This document shows positions 40,291-49,123 of a stretch of DNA of 64,000 nt, in pieces. A program made the translations under genes and the position numbers. Within the stretch, counting starts at the first letter, position 1; every line of letters begins with the position of its first letter. A model generated the notes under the pieces. The model saw nothing but the letters and a program-made list of their open reading frames with translations, was not told the origin of the DNA and did no database searches. The stretch spans positions 1-64,000 of the forward strand of contig NZ_RARC01000007.1 in NCBI RefSeq assembly GCF_003719305.1, written 5' to 3'. The DNA comes from Mycolicibacterium stellerae (GTDB lineage: Bacteria; Actinomycetota; Actinomycetes; Mycobacteriales; Mycobacteriaceae).

Positions 40291-43047
40291 CTATGGATTT
40301 GCCATATACCGGCCCAGTTCGGCCCGCGAATGGATGCCGAGCTTGCGGTAGATGCGGGTGAGGCTGGCCTCCACCGTCTTCGGGCTGATGAACAGTGCAG
40401 CCGCGACCTCTCGCCGCGTCATGCCCGACGCGAGCAGTTCGGCCACCCGCCGCTCGGACGGCGTCAACTCGGCGGTGGGACGAGCACCGGTCTTGGCGCG
40501 GGCCAACTCGACCTGAGCCCGATCCACCCACAGCGGAGTGCCGAGCTCTTCGAATACGTCGAGCGCCTCGCGCAGCGTGGCAGCGGCGGCGTCCTTGGCT
40601 CGCCGGCGGCGCTGGATCTGACCGAGCAAGAGCAGCGACCTTGCCCGTTCGAATGGCATGGGCAACCGCTCGTGTTCTCTCAACGCACGCTCGACCGCCT
40701 TTTCGGCTGCGTCGACATCGCCCCTGGCGGCCAGCAGCATTGCCCGACACCGTGCACCCGTCGCGAGCATCCATGCCCGGTCCAGTCGGCTCCCGTTGTC
40801 CTCGATCATGCGGATCACGGGTTCGGCGTCATCGAGACGCCCAAGGTGCACCAGGGCTTCGACCGCATCCGGGACGAACCCCGCAACGAAGATCTCCGTT
40901 GAGCGTGGGGTCTTCATGATTCGGGCCAGAGCCGGTTCGAAGATCCGCAGGGCCGATTCATAGTCGCCTAGCGACACCTCGAGAAAGCCCGAAGCCGACC
41001 CGAGCCACGCGATCAGGTAGTGGGACCCGCTGTGGTTGATCGCCTCGGTGGCCTCGTCGATATGTCGACGCGCGTCGAGTTCGCGGCCTGCATACGCATC
41101 GAGAGTGGCCTGCAGCATCAGGGCCACCCCGAGCGGCAAGACCCCGTTCAGGTGCATCGCCCTTTCGAGGGCATCGGCGACCACCGCCCTGGCCGTGGCG
41201 AAGTCCGCTCGCCATATCTCGTTCAGGACGCTGGTAAACGCGACGAACATCAACTCGCTTTCCTCGCCGCGCTCGATCAAGTCCTGTCGGATGGCGAGGA
41301 ACCGGTCGTGGGCGGCATCATGCTGCCCGGTCCACCCGAGCAGCGAAGCGCAGTGCACGGTGGGGCGCAGTTGCACCCAGATCGGCGGGTCGCGCCGTTC
41401 CAACGCCACCGCGCGGCTCAGCAGTTCGTTGTCAACACCGTTGCCCCGCAGAAAGTCGACGATCACGCGCATGCTGAGCGCTTGACTCAACAGCTGGTCA
41501 TCCCCGAGTCCGGTCGCGTCGGCGACCGCATCGGCGATCGTGCGTGCCGCCGCCTCGAACTGTCCGCCGTTGAGCTGAGCCAGCGCCCACGGAATCAGGA
41601 TTCGCACGCGCAGCGCCAGGTCGCCCAGCGCCTCGCCAAACGCCTGCTCGAGCAGCTCGGCACCTGCGACCCAGCTGCCGTCGGTAAGGCTGAGCACCGC
41701 GAGCAGCGTCAAGGCCTCTGCACGCACCGCGTCGGGCACCGACCCCGCGACGACTCGGTCTAGTTGCACGCGTGCCTGAGCGCTGTCGCCGGCAGTGAAC
41801 TGGTTTCTTGCCAACAGGATTCGGCGCTGTGAGCTATCGGCACCTAGCGCAATGGCCAACTCGATGAGCTCTGCCGCCGCGGCGGGGGCTCCGCGATGCC
41901 GGGCCAGCTCGGCAGCCGTATCCAAGGACTGCAAAGTTTCCTCGTCCGGGCCGGTGGCCGCCAAGGCGAGGTGGCGGGCCCGCAGTTCAGGCTCGTCGAC
42001 GACGGCGGACAGTCGCCGGTGCATCATCCGGCGCGCACCCGGGTCCGCGTCGGTGTAGACACCCCACGCCATCAGGGGGTGGGTAAAGCGGACGGCGGCA
42101 CCGCGGACAGTGACGATCTCCTTGACCGCGGTCGATTCCAGCAGCTCGACGGCAATCTCGGTCGTGCTGCCGACGGCCTTGGCGACCAGCTCGACCGTCG
42201 GCGACGACACAGATGCTGCAGCAAGCAAGGCGGCGTAAGCGTCTGAATTCAGTTCCCTGATCCTGGTCCGAACCAGTTCGGAAAGTGTTGCTGGCAAGGG
42301 CATTTCAAGTGGGCCCTGCTCGTCGTCGATGGCGTGCGCCAGCTCCAGGGCGAAGAACGGATTTCCGCCGGATATCTCGTGAATGCGCACCATCGTCGGC
42401 CGGGCGAACGAACGACGAGTGGCTTGGGAAACCACCGCACGCGTCCCCGCTAAGTCAAACGGACACAACCGAACTCGGCGCAGTTGCTCCGACTCGCCGA
42501 GTCGTACAAGGGTTCCCCCACTTGAGCCGACACTATCCACACGCGCCGCGCCCAGGAACGCGACGTGTCCGCACAGCCGGCGCACGGCGAATGTCAACGC
42601 CGCCTCGCTGGACGAATCGAGCCATTGCATGTCGTCGACGGCCAACAGAACCGGCGACTGCGTGGCCAGGCGTTCCACTACAGACAGGAATCCGGCAGCT
42701 ACCGCCCGCGGGTCCGTTGCACCGCCGTCCGCGTTCGCGCGCAACAACACCCTATCGAGGGCAAGCTGCTGTGGTGCGGGAAGGTCGGCCCAATGCGCGG
42801 CGTCGACTCCGGCCAACATGTCGGCCAGCGATGCGTAGGCAAGCACCGACTCCGACGCGGCCGGGCGCGTCGACAGCACTTGGAATCCCTCCTCGCGGGC
42901 CAGCTCCAGAGCCGTCGACCACACAGTGGTCTTGCCGATCCCGGACTCGCCTTCAAGTAGCAGACGGGACGGCTCGACTCGGGCCGAGGACAAGAGGTCA
43001 GCAACTGCCGAGAGTTCCACGGAACGGCCCACGACCCGCTCTTTCAC
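40291..43047 (-). CDS. large ATP-binding LuxR-family regulator (LAL)
   Basis: 918 residues. N-terminal AAA/STAND ATPase with Walker A GESGIGKT (33-40) and Walker B VLLAVDDMQWLD (~132-143). A long TPR-like helical middle follows (~370-840), then a C-terminal LuxR HTH (~855-912, LTPSERRVAELLASGMTRREVAAALFISPKTVEASLTRIYRKLGI). This is the MalT-like LAL layout, where ligand and ATP control DNA binding. GTG 43047 has GATACT six bases upstream. It lies downstream of the acp gene in the same orientation but 225 bases away, so it is probably a separate unit. Target unknown; the adjacent acyl-carrier cluster is an obvious candidate. Confidence 0.88.
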   Translation of the reverse strand: MKERVVGRSVELSAVADLLSSARVEPSRLLLEGESGIGKTTVWSTALELAREEGFQVLSTRPAASESVLAYASLADMLAGVDAAHWADLPAPQQLALDRVLLRANADGGATDPRAVAAGFLSVVERLATQSPVLLAVDDMQWLDSSSEAALTFAVRRLCGHVAFLGAARVDSVGSSGGTLVRLGESEQLRRVRLCPFDLAGTRAVVSQATRRSFARPTMVRIHEISGGNPFFALELAHAIDDEQGPLEMPLPATLSELVRTRIRELNSDAYAALLAAASVSSPTVELVAKAVGSTTEIAVELLESTAVKEIVTVRGAAVRFTHPLMAWGVYTDADPGARRMMHRRLSAVVDEPELRARHLALAATGPDEETLQSLDTAAELARHRGAPAAAAELIELAIALGADSSQRRILLARNQFTAGDSAQARVQLDRVVAGSVPDAVRAEALTLLAVLSLTDGSWVAGAELLEQAFGEALGDLALRVRILIPWALAQLNGGQFEAAARTIADAVADATGLGDDQLLSQALSMRVIVDFLRGNGVDNELLSRAVALERRDPPIWVQLRPTVHCASLLGWTGQHDAAHDRFLAIRQDLIERGEESELMFVAFTSVLNEIWRADFATARAVVADALERAMHLNGVLPLGVALMLQATLDAYAGRELDARRHIDEATEAINHSGSHYLIAWLGSASGFLEVSLGDYESALRIFEPALARIMKTPRSTEIFVAGFVPDAVEALVHLGRLDDAEPVIRMIEDNGSRLDRAWMLATGARCRAMLLAARGDVDAAEKAVERALREHERLPMPFERARSLLLLGQIQRRRRAKDAAAATLREALDVFEELGTPLWVDRAQVELARAKTGARPTAELTPSERRVAELLASGMTRREVAAALFISPKTVEASLTRIYRKLGIHSRAELGRYMANP

Positions 43048-43149
43048 TGAGCAAGTATCTCACTCTGCTACCAGGTGCACGCTCATTGCGCCGCTCGTTG
43101 GCGTCTGACTGTTGGCCTGAGCTGCCGCCGGCGCAGGTGCCGGTTTCCG

Positions 43150-43212
43150 GGCGGGCGCGTTCGCGCAGTCGGGCCAGTGGTTTTCGATCCCGGTCGTGGT
43201 GCTCATCGTGAT
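43150..43212 (+). pseudogene. internally deleted fragment of DUF4126 gene
   Basis: GGGCGCGTTCGCGCAGTC and the following bases (28 in all) match 39456-39479. After four bases, GATCCCGGTCGTGGTGCTC and its continuation (28 of 29) match 39636-39664. The fragment thus joins two pieces of the DUF4126 gene that lie about 150 bp apart in the intact copy. No open frame remains. Confidence 0.7.
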
Positions 43213-43272
43213 CGAATCGTGTTGGAACACCATCGTTGGCATCAGCGGCCATCGACATCATTGTCCTTTGCA

Positions 43273-43575
43273 TCATTCGGCTGGCTTGTCGAACTGTGCT
43301 CGGATCGCCTCGGCGGCTTCGGGATTAGCCTCCGCAAGCCGCTGTAGGTATGCAACCACATCGCCGACGGTGCGCAGGCCTGCAAGGTCTTCGTCTGGAA
43401 TCTTGACTCCGTATTTGTCTTCGGTCTGTACCGCGATCTCGACCATTGACAGCGAGTCGATATCCAAGTCGTCTACGAATGACTTTTCGATCGTTACCTC
43501 GGAGGGTTCGATTCCCGTGACCTCCTCGATTATTTCGGCGATACCAGCGATGAGTTCGTCTTGCGTGATAGCCAT
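43273..43575 (-). CDS. AcpM-like acyl carrier protein
   Basis: 100-residue acyl carrier protein. The phosphopantetheine site is Ser41 in DIDSLSMVE. From IIEEVTGIEPSEVT through KIPDEDLAGLRTVGDVVAYLQ it is almost the same as the meromycolate carrier AcpM, but it lacks the last ~15 residues of AcpM and its tail ends AIRAQFDKPAE. The true acpM lies in the fas2 operon (kasA region), so this is an extra copy. ATG 43575 has GAGAGG upstream. It follows the FAD-oxygenase gene by 55 bases on the same strand, suggesting that the enzyme acts on a chain carried by this protein. Confidence 0.92.
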   Translation of the reverse strand: MAITQDELIAGIAEIIEEVTGIEPSEVTIEKSFVDDLDIDSLSMVEIAVQTEDKYGVKIPDEDLAGLRTVGDVVAYLQRLAEANPEAAEAIRAQFDKPAE

Positions 43576-43630
43576 GTGGAGCCTCTCTGTTCGATGGCAC
43601 TGTCGGTTTCGGTGATGTGGTCGAGGGGTG

Positions 43631-44992
43631 TCACTTTGTGCGGCGGCGGCTCAGGGATTGACGGGCGTGGTGTGCAACAACGTGGGCCAGAACCTTCGGT
43701 TCGAGCAGTCGCTGTGGTGGGTCGATCAGATTGGCCACGCGCATGAGACGTTCGGTGATAACGATGTCGTCGACCGCGGCTTCGAGGATCTTGCGCCGAC
43801 TCCATCGAACTGCTCGCTGGCGCAGCGACGTCGCGGCCCTACCGGGCGTGCGGCCGGAGGGCTGCTCGGCATTGGCGGCCCAGACGGGTTTGATCACCGC
43901 GGCAATGGATGTGTAGAACGCCTGCGGATCTACCGGATTGGCTCGACGCAGTTGAGTGCGCAGGGTGTGCGCGTGCAAGGTGGCCATGGCCATGCCTTGA
44001 CCGTTGATGGGATCCAGGCAGCACAATGCGTCGCCGATGACCAGAAGCCCTTTCGGGTATCGAGTCATGCGGTCATAGCGACGCCACACGCCGCCGGGAT
44101 ATCGGTATGTCGACACCTCCGTCAGTGGTTGCGCGCGCCGGAGTGGCTGCTGGATATGGGCGGGCACGAAATCCTCGGCGAGGGTGAGCATTTCACCGAA
44201 ATCCGTTGGTGCATACCCTAAGTCGTCGGCGCGGCTGGCGATGGTCAACGTCCATCTGTTGTTCTCGCAGGCCACCAGCCCGCCGCGTTGGGCCTTTCCC
44301 TCGGGCAGGACGAGAATCATCCGCTCCCGAAAATCGTCCTGGTCGGGGATGGCGATCTGTTGGCTGTAGTAGACGCCGTCGACGGTGAATGTCTGTTCGG
44401 AGGGTCGGGTGTAGCCGAGCCGTTCCAGGAGAAACGGTGTGCGGGTGGCGCGGCCGGTGGCGTCAATGATCAGATCGGCGTTGAGAGCCTCGGAGCCTGC
44501 AGCGTCGCGGGCGTGGACGGTGACGCCGGTGACGCGCTCCGGTTGCGCGGCGAGCAGGTCACCGACGTCTCGGCCTTCGAGGAACAACACGTTGCTGAGA
44601 GTGGCGACGCGTCGGCGCAGGTGAAACTCGAGGAAGGGTCGGCTGACCAGGTAGGTGGTCAACGCGGCAGGATCGGCGGCGGGATCGTTGCGGTTGAAGG
44701 TGTACGGGCCTATCCGGCTATAGATGCGACTCATGTCGACGTCATCGAGCACCAGGGCGCCCGCCGCGCCGAGATCGGCTAGAAACCCCGGGAGTAGTTC
44801 CTCGATGATTTGTGAGCCTCGGCTGAGCAGGCTGTGCAAGTGGCGGCCCTGGGTTACGCCGCGCCGATCAATTGGAGTGTCCGGCAGGCGATCTCGTTCG
44901 ACTATCGACACAGTCGAGAAGCGTTCGGCGAGTACCGCAGCTGTTATCAATCCGCCAATGCCAGCGCCAAGGACGACAGCGTGACCGGTCAT
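43631..44992 (-). CDS. FAD-dependent oxygenase/oxidoreductase
   Basis: 453-residue flavoprotein of the para-hydroxybenzoate hydroxylase / polyprenyl-hydroxylase type. FAD motifs: GAGIGG at 9-14, DATG at 177-180 and GDALCCLDPINGQGM from 320. The RGVTQGRHLHSLL segment is typical of actinobacterial epoxidase-like members. ATG 44992 has GGGAGG upstream. It forms an operon with the AcpM-like gene and is divergent from a TetR regulator with a 17-bp palindrome between them. Likely role (inference): hydroxylation or epoxidation of an ACP-bound or membrane lipid. Confidence 0.87.
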   Translation of the reverse strand: MTGHAVVLGAGIGGLITAAVLAERFSTVSIVERDRLPDTPIDRRGVTQGRHLHSLLSRGSQIIEELLPGFLADLGAAGALVLDDVDMSRIYSRIGPYTFNRNDPAADPAALTTYLVSRPFLEFHLRRRVATLSNVLFLEGRDVGDLLAAQPERVTGVTVHARDAAGSEALNADLIIDATGRATRTPFLLERLGYTRPSEQTFTVDGVYYSQQIAIPDQDDFRERMILVLPEGKAQRGGLVACENNRWTLTIASRADDLGYAPTDFGEMLTLAEDFVPAHIQQPLRRAQPLTEVSTYRYPGGVWRRYDRMTRYPKGLLVIGDALCCLDPINGQGMAMATLHAHTLRTQLRRANPVDPQAFYTSIAAVIKPVWAANAEQPSGRTPGRAATSLRQRAVRWSRRKILEAAVDDIVITERLMRVANLIDPPQRLLEPKVLAHVVAHHARQSLSRRRTK

Positions 44993-45096
44993 GCTCGTGC
45001 ACCTCCCTTCCCGCTCGAGAAATAGCGCCGATAGCTGTTCCGTGAGGGGCCAAGCTCGGACAGAACTCCTCCGCGATTCCGAGCTGTTCGTCGTTG

Positions 45097-45128
45097 ACCG
45101 ACTCTAAGTCGGTATTAGACTATTAGTC
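45097..45128. promoter_or_regulatory. TetR operators in divergent promoter
   Basis: ACCGACTCTAAGTCGGT (45097-45113) is a perfect inverted repeat with 7-bp arms. GACTATTAGTC (45118-45128) is a second one with 5-bp arms ending two bases before ATG 45130. TAGACT (45116-45121) between them can serve as the -10 box of the TetR gene. Binding here would control both the TetR-hydrolase and the FAD-acp transcripts. Confidence 0.65.
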
Positions 45129-45129
45129 G

Positions 45130-45813
45130 ATGAGTATCATCGCGAAGGTGAGCGACGTCAAGGTCAGCCGACGCGAAAGATATGCCGCGTTGACCTGTGA
45201 AGCCGTGCTCGATGCCGCGAGGACGCTCTTCGTCTCCAAGGGCTTCGACGCGACATCCGTCGACGAGATCGCCCGGGCAGCGCAGGCCAGTAAGGGCGCC
45301 GTGTATCACCATTTCCACGACAAGCAGGCGATCTTCACCGCACTGTTTCGGTCCAGCCAGCAGGCGGTTACCGCCAAGGTCATCGACGCAATGTCCACCG
45401 AATCCGAAGCTCAGCCGTGGCGCACGGTTGAGACTGCGATCGGCCTGTTCCTACGCAGCTACGTCGCTGACGACGAAGCCCGCGCACTGCTCCGTCAGGT
45501 GGTCAGCGTTTTGGGTTGGGATCGGGTACGGGAACTCAACGAGCAGCAGACCCTCCCGTTCCTACGTTCGACATTGCAGAGCTTCATAGCGGACGGGTAC
45601 GCGCGCCCAGTCCCGATTGAGGCCACCGTCGAACTCTTCTTCAGCATGTTCTACAACGCCGTCCTATACATCACCGATGCGACGGACCCCGAGATAGCCT
45701 CACGCGAGGCCGAGACCGTCATCTTGTGCGCACTTGAAGGACTCAAACGCCCTTTGGCAGGAGATGCCCTTCGCGTCAAAGCAGGCACCGAGGACACAGC
45801 CCCGGGCAGGTGA
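45130..45813 (+). CDS. TetR-family regulator
   Basis: 227 residues. The HTH at ~38-60 reads FDATSVDEIARAAQASKGAVYHHFHDKQAIF, a canonical TetR reading head. The C-terminal helical domain has WDRVRELNEQQTLPFL. Divergent from the FAD-oxygenase gene with two palindromes between. No Shine-Dalgarno precedes ATG 45130, consistent with a nearly leaderless transcript. It is followed seven bases later by the hydrolase gene. Likely local repressor of the four-gene acyl-carrier cluster. Ligand unknown, perhaps the acyl product. Confidence 0.9.
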   Translation: MSIIAKVSDVKVSRRERYAALTCEAVLDAARTLFVSKGFDATSVDEIARAAQASKGAVYHHFHDKQAIFTALFRSSQQAVTAKVIDAMSTESEAQPWRTVETAIGLFLRSYVADDEARALLRQVVSVLGWDRVRELNEQQTLPFLRSTLQSFIADGYARPVPIEATVELFFSMFYNAVLYITDATDPEIASREAETVILCALEGLKRPLAGDALRVKAGTEDTAPGR

Positions 45814-45820
45814 AGGTGGG

Positions 45821-46702
45821 ATGTCTGATAAGTCGGGTTTTCGTGGCACCGAAGCACGGCGGCGCTATCTGGCGGTCTATGACCGCGTGCGGTCACTGAG
45901 CCCCGCCCCGGATGCTGTCCACGATGTGGCGACTGAGTTCGGTCTCGTGCGGGGGTATCAGCATGGGCCTGATGGCGGGGTTCCGCTGGTGTTATTGCAT
46001 TGCTTTTGGGCCACGTCCGCAATGTGGGCGGAGCACATACCTGCCCTGGCGGGCGAATTCACGGTCTATACCGTCGACATGCTCGGCCAACCCGGCGCAA
46101 GTGTGCAGACCAAGGCGATGGTAACGGCGGATGACTGTGCTCGGTACATGAACGAGGTCCTCGACGGGCTGGCCCTGGACGGCGTGCATCTTGTCGGACA
46201 CTCGTATGGGGGTTGGACGGCTGCGCAGACGGCGGCACGCAAGCCCGGCCGGTTGGCGTCGGTGACCCTCATCGAGCCGTGCAACACAGTTGCTCGATTG
46301 TCCGGGAAGTTCTGGCGCGACGGAGCCCTCCTGCTGGTTCCAGGCGCCGAACGCAAGCAGCGCACCGTGGCAGAGTTACTCGGTCACCCCGTGCGGGACA
46401 GCTTGCTCGATAGCGTGATGCAGCTGGTGATGGCAGCGGGGTCAGCGTTCGCTTCGTTCGGCACCCCGTTTCCGCGATATAGTCCCGATTCCCTGCTGCG
46501 ATCGGTCGATGTGCCTGTGCAGGTTCTGTTGGCTGGAAACACTATTCACGATTCCGCGAAGGGAATCGACCGGATGCGTAGCGTTGTGCCGTCGTGGCGT
46601 TATCGACTGTGGCCGGAGGCGACACATATGTTGCCGTGTGAGGCCGTTGAGGACGTCACTGCTTGCATCCGCGACTTCGCGCAGCAACACGCCGCGGGAT
46701 AG
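45821..46702 (+). CDS. alpha/beta hydrolase
   Basis: 293 residues, alpha/beta-hydrolase fold. The nucleophile elbow GHSYGG puts Ser128 in place. The oxyanion strand is VLLHCFWATSAMW, with Cys where HG is usual. The catalytic His is in PEATHMLPCEAVEDV (~269), and an Asp candidate lies in GNTIHDSAKG. I use ATG 45821 (GGTGAAGGTGGG upstream), seven bases after the TetR stop. The in-frame start at 45734 would lie inside the TetR gene. Possible esterase or thioesterase for the AcpM-like carrier, by context only. Confidence 0.88.
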   Translation: MSDKSGFRGTEARRRYLAVYDRVRSLSPAPDAVHDVATEFGLVRGYQHGPDGGVPLVLLHCFWATSAMWAEHIPALAGEFTVYTVDMLGQPGASVQTKAMVTADDCARYMNEVLDGLALDGVHLVGHSYGGWTAAQTAARKPGRLASVTLIEPCNTVARLSGKFWRDGALLLVPGAERKQRTVAELLGHPVRDSLLDSVMQLVMAAGSAFASFGTPFPRYSPDSLLRSVDVPVQVLLAGNTIHDSAKGIDRMRSVVPSWRYRLWPEATHMLPCEAVEDVTACIRDFAQQHAAG

Positions 46703-46805
46703 TAGGCGCAGGGTGTCAGCTTGGCGGCACCAACGATCTGAACGGCACCTTGGCGCTGATGATTTCATTCCGGCGTGCTCGGCGATCGAAGCTTGAGAAT
46801 CAACT

Positions 46806-46850
46806 TTGTCAGGTATAACCTGACACGGTAACGTCAGGGTTATCCTGACA
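46806..46850 (+). promoter_or_regulatory. promoter with two tandem palindromic operators
   Basis: TGTCAGGTATAACCTGACA (46807-46825) is a perfect palindrome. GTCAGG-GTTAT-CCTGAC (46833-46849) is a second copy, centres 25 bp apart. -35 TTGTCA (46806-46811), 17 bases, -10 TAACGT (46829-46834) fit exactly between and under them. A dimeric repressor on both sites would close this promoter, which reads into the zinc-finger/HTH gene. Confidence 0.75.
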
Positions 46851-46870
46851 CGCTGGGGAAGGTAGGGATA

Positions 46871-47230
46871 GTGAGCAAAGCAGTGGCAGCAGTGATGTAC
46901 TGCTCGTTCTGCGGGCGTGAATCTCGTCAAGTCAAGAAGCTGATCAGCGGTCTTGGCGTGTACATCTGCGGCGACTGCGTTGCCAAATGCGTTGCTATTG
47001 TCGAAGATCGGCCCGACCGGGACACGCCCCCGCTGCGCGATCGTGAGGAATACTCCGATGACGAATTGCTCGACGAAATCCCGCGCGTCGCAGCTACTAC
47101 GGCCAACGTCGAGGCAGATCTGCGCGCTCGCGTGAACGAGCTTCGGCAGCGTGGAGTTACTTGGTCCCGGATTGCGGCGGCATTGGGCGTCACACGCCAA
47201 TCGGCATGGGAACGCTTCACTCACCCTTAG
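46871..47230 (+). CDS. ClpX-type zinc finger protein with HTH
   Basis: 119 residues. Residues 9-42 copy the ClpX N-terminal zinc-binding domain ([18 protein letters not shown]...[13 protein letters not shown]11, C14, C33, C36). No AAA domain follows. A short acidic linker is followed by a C-terminal helix-turn-helix (~93-116, [26 protein letters not shown]). GTG 46871 follows GGTAGGGATA. It may bind DNA and recruit, or compete with, ClpXP partners through the ClpX-like finger. The twin palindromes in its promoter point to autoregulation. Role not established. Confidence 0.8.
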   Translation: MSKAVAAVMYCSFCGRESRQVKKLISGLGVYICGDCVAKCVAIVEDRPDRDTPPLRDREEYSDDELLDEIPRVAATTANVEADLRARVNELRQRGVTWSRIAAALGVTRQSAWERFTHP

Positions 47231-47249
47231 CTCGGCTCCGGGACCTCCG

Positions 47250-47291
47250 GCACCGATCCGGGCGCGTTCGCACAGTCGGGTCAGTGGATCC
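47250..47291 (+). pseudogene. second fragment of DUF4126 gene
   Basis: CACCGATCCGGGCGCGTTCG and the next ~20 bases match 39442-39484 of the DUF4126 gene with two substitutions and one single-base gap. It lies directly after the zinc-finger gene. No coding remains. Confidence 0.65.
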
Positions 47292-47363
47292 GATCAATGA
47301 GGCATTCGCCCCATGATTCGACCGCCCTCCGCCATAGAACATTGCCGGAGGAAAGGAACAATT

Positions 47364-47750
47364 ATGAACGCCATCGGAAAAGCTACGATCGCCGGATTGG
47401 CAGCCGTTTTTGCCTTCTCGTTCCCCGCGACTTCGAGTGCAGCCCCTAGGGAATGGGATATCGGCGAGTACGACAGCTGCATCAAGAAGGTGGCCGACAG
47501 AAATGCCGCAGGCATCACCAACGACGCGCAGATGCTCGACGAGGCCAAACACTGCTGCGCAATGTCGGGTGGTGAATGGGATATTCATGCCGCAGGGCCG
47601 GCAGGCAAGTGCGTCGCTCCGCCGAAAGAACAGGCCGGCCCACGCACCCTGCCGTCAGGGGCGCCGGTTCAGACCTTCCAGCCCGCTCCCGCACCCGTCC
47701 AAGACCCTGGAGACGTCACGCAAACGTTCGCGCCGGCGTCAGTCGACTAG
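47364..47750 (+). CDS. small secreted Cys-containing protein, paralogue 2
   Basis: 128 residues with a Sec signal peptide (~1-25, cleavage near SSA-A). The mature start REWDIGEYDSCIKKVAD, the CC pair in KHCCAMSG and a later GKCVAPP cysteine match the layout of the protein at 39776-40192. The C-terminal tail is Pro/Gln/Thr-rich. ATG 47364 has GGAGGAAAGGA upstream; longer in-frame starts lack it. Function unknown. With its relative it frames the accessory region. Confidence 0.72.
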   Translation: MNAIGKATIAGLAAVFAFSFPATSSAAPREWDIGEYDSCIKKVADRNAAGITNDAQMLDEAKHCCAMSGGEWDIHAAGPAGKCVAPPKEQAGPRTLPSGAPVQTFQPAPAPVQDPGDVTQTFAPASVD

Positions 47751-47762
47751 ATCGTCGGCCGA

Positions 47763-48977
47763 CTAGATCCAGATCCCTTTACCGACAGCGACCACACCGC
47801 CGGCGCTGATGGCGAACCGTTCGCGGTCCTTGTCCAGGTCGACACCGACCATCTCGCCGGGCCCGACGACGACGTTCTTGTCCAGGATGGCGTGGCGCAC
47901 CACGGCGCCGCGGCCCACCCGGACGCCGGGCATCAGCACGCTGCCCTCCACGATCGCGCCGTCGTCGACGACCACGTTGGACGACAACACCGAATTGCGC
48001 ACCGACGCCGCCGAGATGATGCTGCCCGCTCCGACGACGGACTCCTGCGCGGAGCCCCCGTTGACGAACTTGGCCGGGGCCAGGTTGTCCGACTCGCCCC
48101 TGATCGGCCAACGCTTGTTGTACAGGTTGAACACCGGGTGCACCGACACCAGGTCCATGTGGGCGTCGTAGAACGCGTCCAGCGTTCCGACGTCCCGCCA
48201 GTAGCCGTGGTCGCGCTCGGTGGCTCCCGGCACCTCGTTGCTGTTGAAGTCGTACACCGAGGCCATCCCGTCGCCCACCAACCGGGGGATGATGTCGCCG
48301 CCCATGTCGTGGTCGGAGTCGTCGTCGTCGGCGTCGGCGCGGATCGCGTCGATCAGCACCTTGGTGGTGAAGATGTAGTTGCCCATCGACGCGAACGTCT
48401 GCTCGGGATCGTCGGGGGTGCCCGGCGGGTCTGCGGGCTTTTCGACGAACTCGCGGATGCGGCCGGACTCGTCGGCGTCGATGCAGCCGAACGCGGTGGC
48501 CTCGGCCCGCGGCACCCGGATACCCGCGACCGTCGCGCCCGCCCCGCTCTCGATGTGGAACTGCACCATCTGCTCGGGGTCCATCCGATACACGTGATCT
48601 GCACCGAACACGACGATGTAGTCGGGGTCCTCGTCGTAGATCAGGTTCAGCGACTGATAGATCGCGTCGGCCGACCCGGTATACCAGCGCGGCCCGAGCC
48701 GCTGCTGCGCAGGCACCGGGGTGATGTATTCGCCAGCGAGACCGGACAACCGCCAGTTCTGCGAGATGTGCCGGTCAAGGGAGTGTGATTTGTATTGCGT
48801 GAGAACACATATGCGCAGGTATCGGGCGTTGACGAGATTAGACAACACGAAATCGATCAGCCGGTAGGCACCGCCGAAGGGAACTGCAGGCTTTGCTCGG
48901 TCCGCTGTCAGCGGATAGAGCCGCTTGCCTTCCCCGCCTGCCAGGACGATGCCGAGGACGTGGGGCAACTCCCTCAT
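47763..48977 (-). CDS. glgC: glucose-1-phosphate adenylyltransferase GlgC
   Basis: Makes ADP-glucose from glucose-1-phosphate and ATP for glycogen/alpha-glucan and for GlgM. 404 residues, the same as Rv1213. Pyrophosphorylase motif [11 protein letters not shown] at 14-24, AKPAVPFGG, the catalytic region [11 protein letters not shown], and a C-terminal left-handed beta-helix ([31 protein letters not shown]). ATG 48977 has TAGGTT six bases upstream (48984-48989) and no Shine-Dalgarno: leaderless. Divergent from glgM, as in M. tuberculosis. Confidence 0.96.
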   Translation of the reverse strand: MRELPHVLGIVLAGGEGKRLYPLTADRAKPAVPFGGAYRLIDFVLSNLVNARYLRICVLTQYKSHSLDRHISQNWRLSGLAGEYITPVPAQQRLGPRWYTGSADAIYQSLNLIYDEDPDYIVVFGADHVYRMDPEQMVQFHIESGAGATVAGIRVPRAEATAFGCIDADESGRIREFVEKPADPPGTPDDPEQTFASMGNYIFTTKVLIDAIRADADDDDSDHDMGGDIIPRLVGDGMASVYDFNSNEVPGATERDHGYWRDVGTLDAFYDAHMDLVSVHPVFNLYNKRWPIRGESDNLAPAKFVNGGSAQESVVGAGSIISAASVRNSVLSSNVVVDDGAIVEGSVLMPGVRVGRGAVVRHAILDKNVVVGPGEMVGVDLDKDRERFAISAGGVVAVGKGIWI

Positions 48978-49123
48978 AGTGCAAACCTATCTGCAGGTTC
49001 CCACCGTGACCAGGCATTGGCACTTTTGGACCTGCAACTGTTCGTCAAAGTAATTGGCGAATACCCCAATCCGCGTTCCCCACACGGCTGCGGCGCGCGG
49101 CGACGGACACTACGGTCGTAGAC

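Noticed and set aside
43060..43242. Small minus-strand frames between the LuxR gene and acp
   Set aside because: No ribosome binding site or family, and the stretch contains a DUF4126 gene scar read on the other strand.
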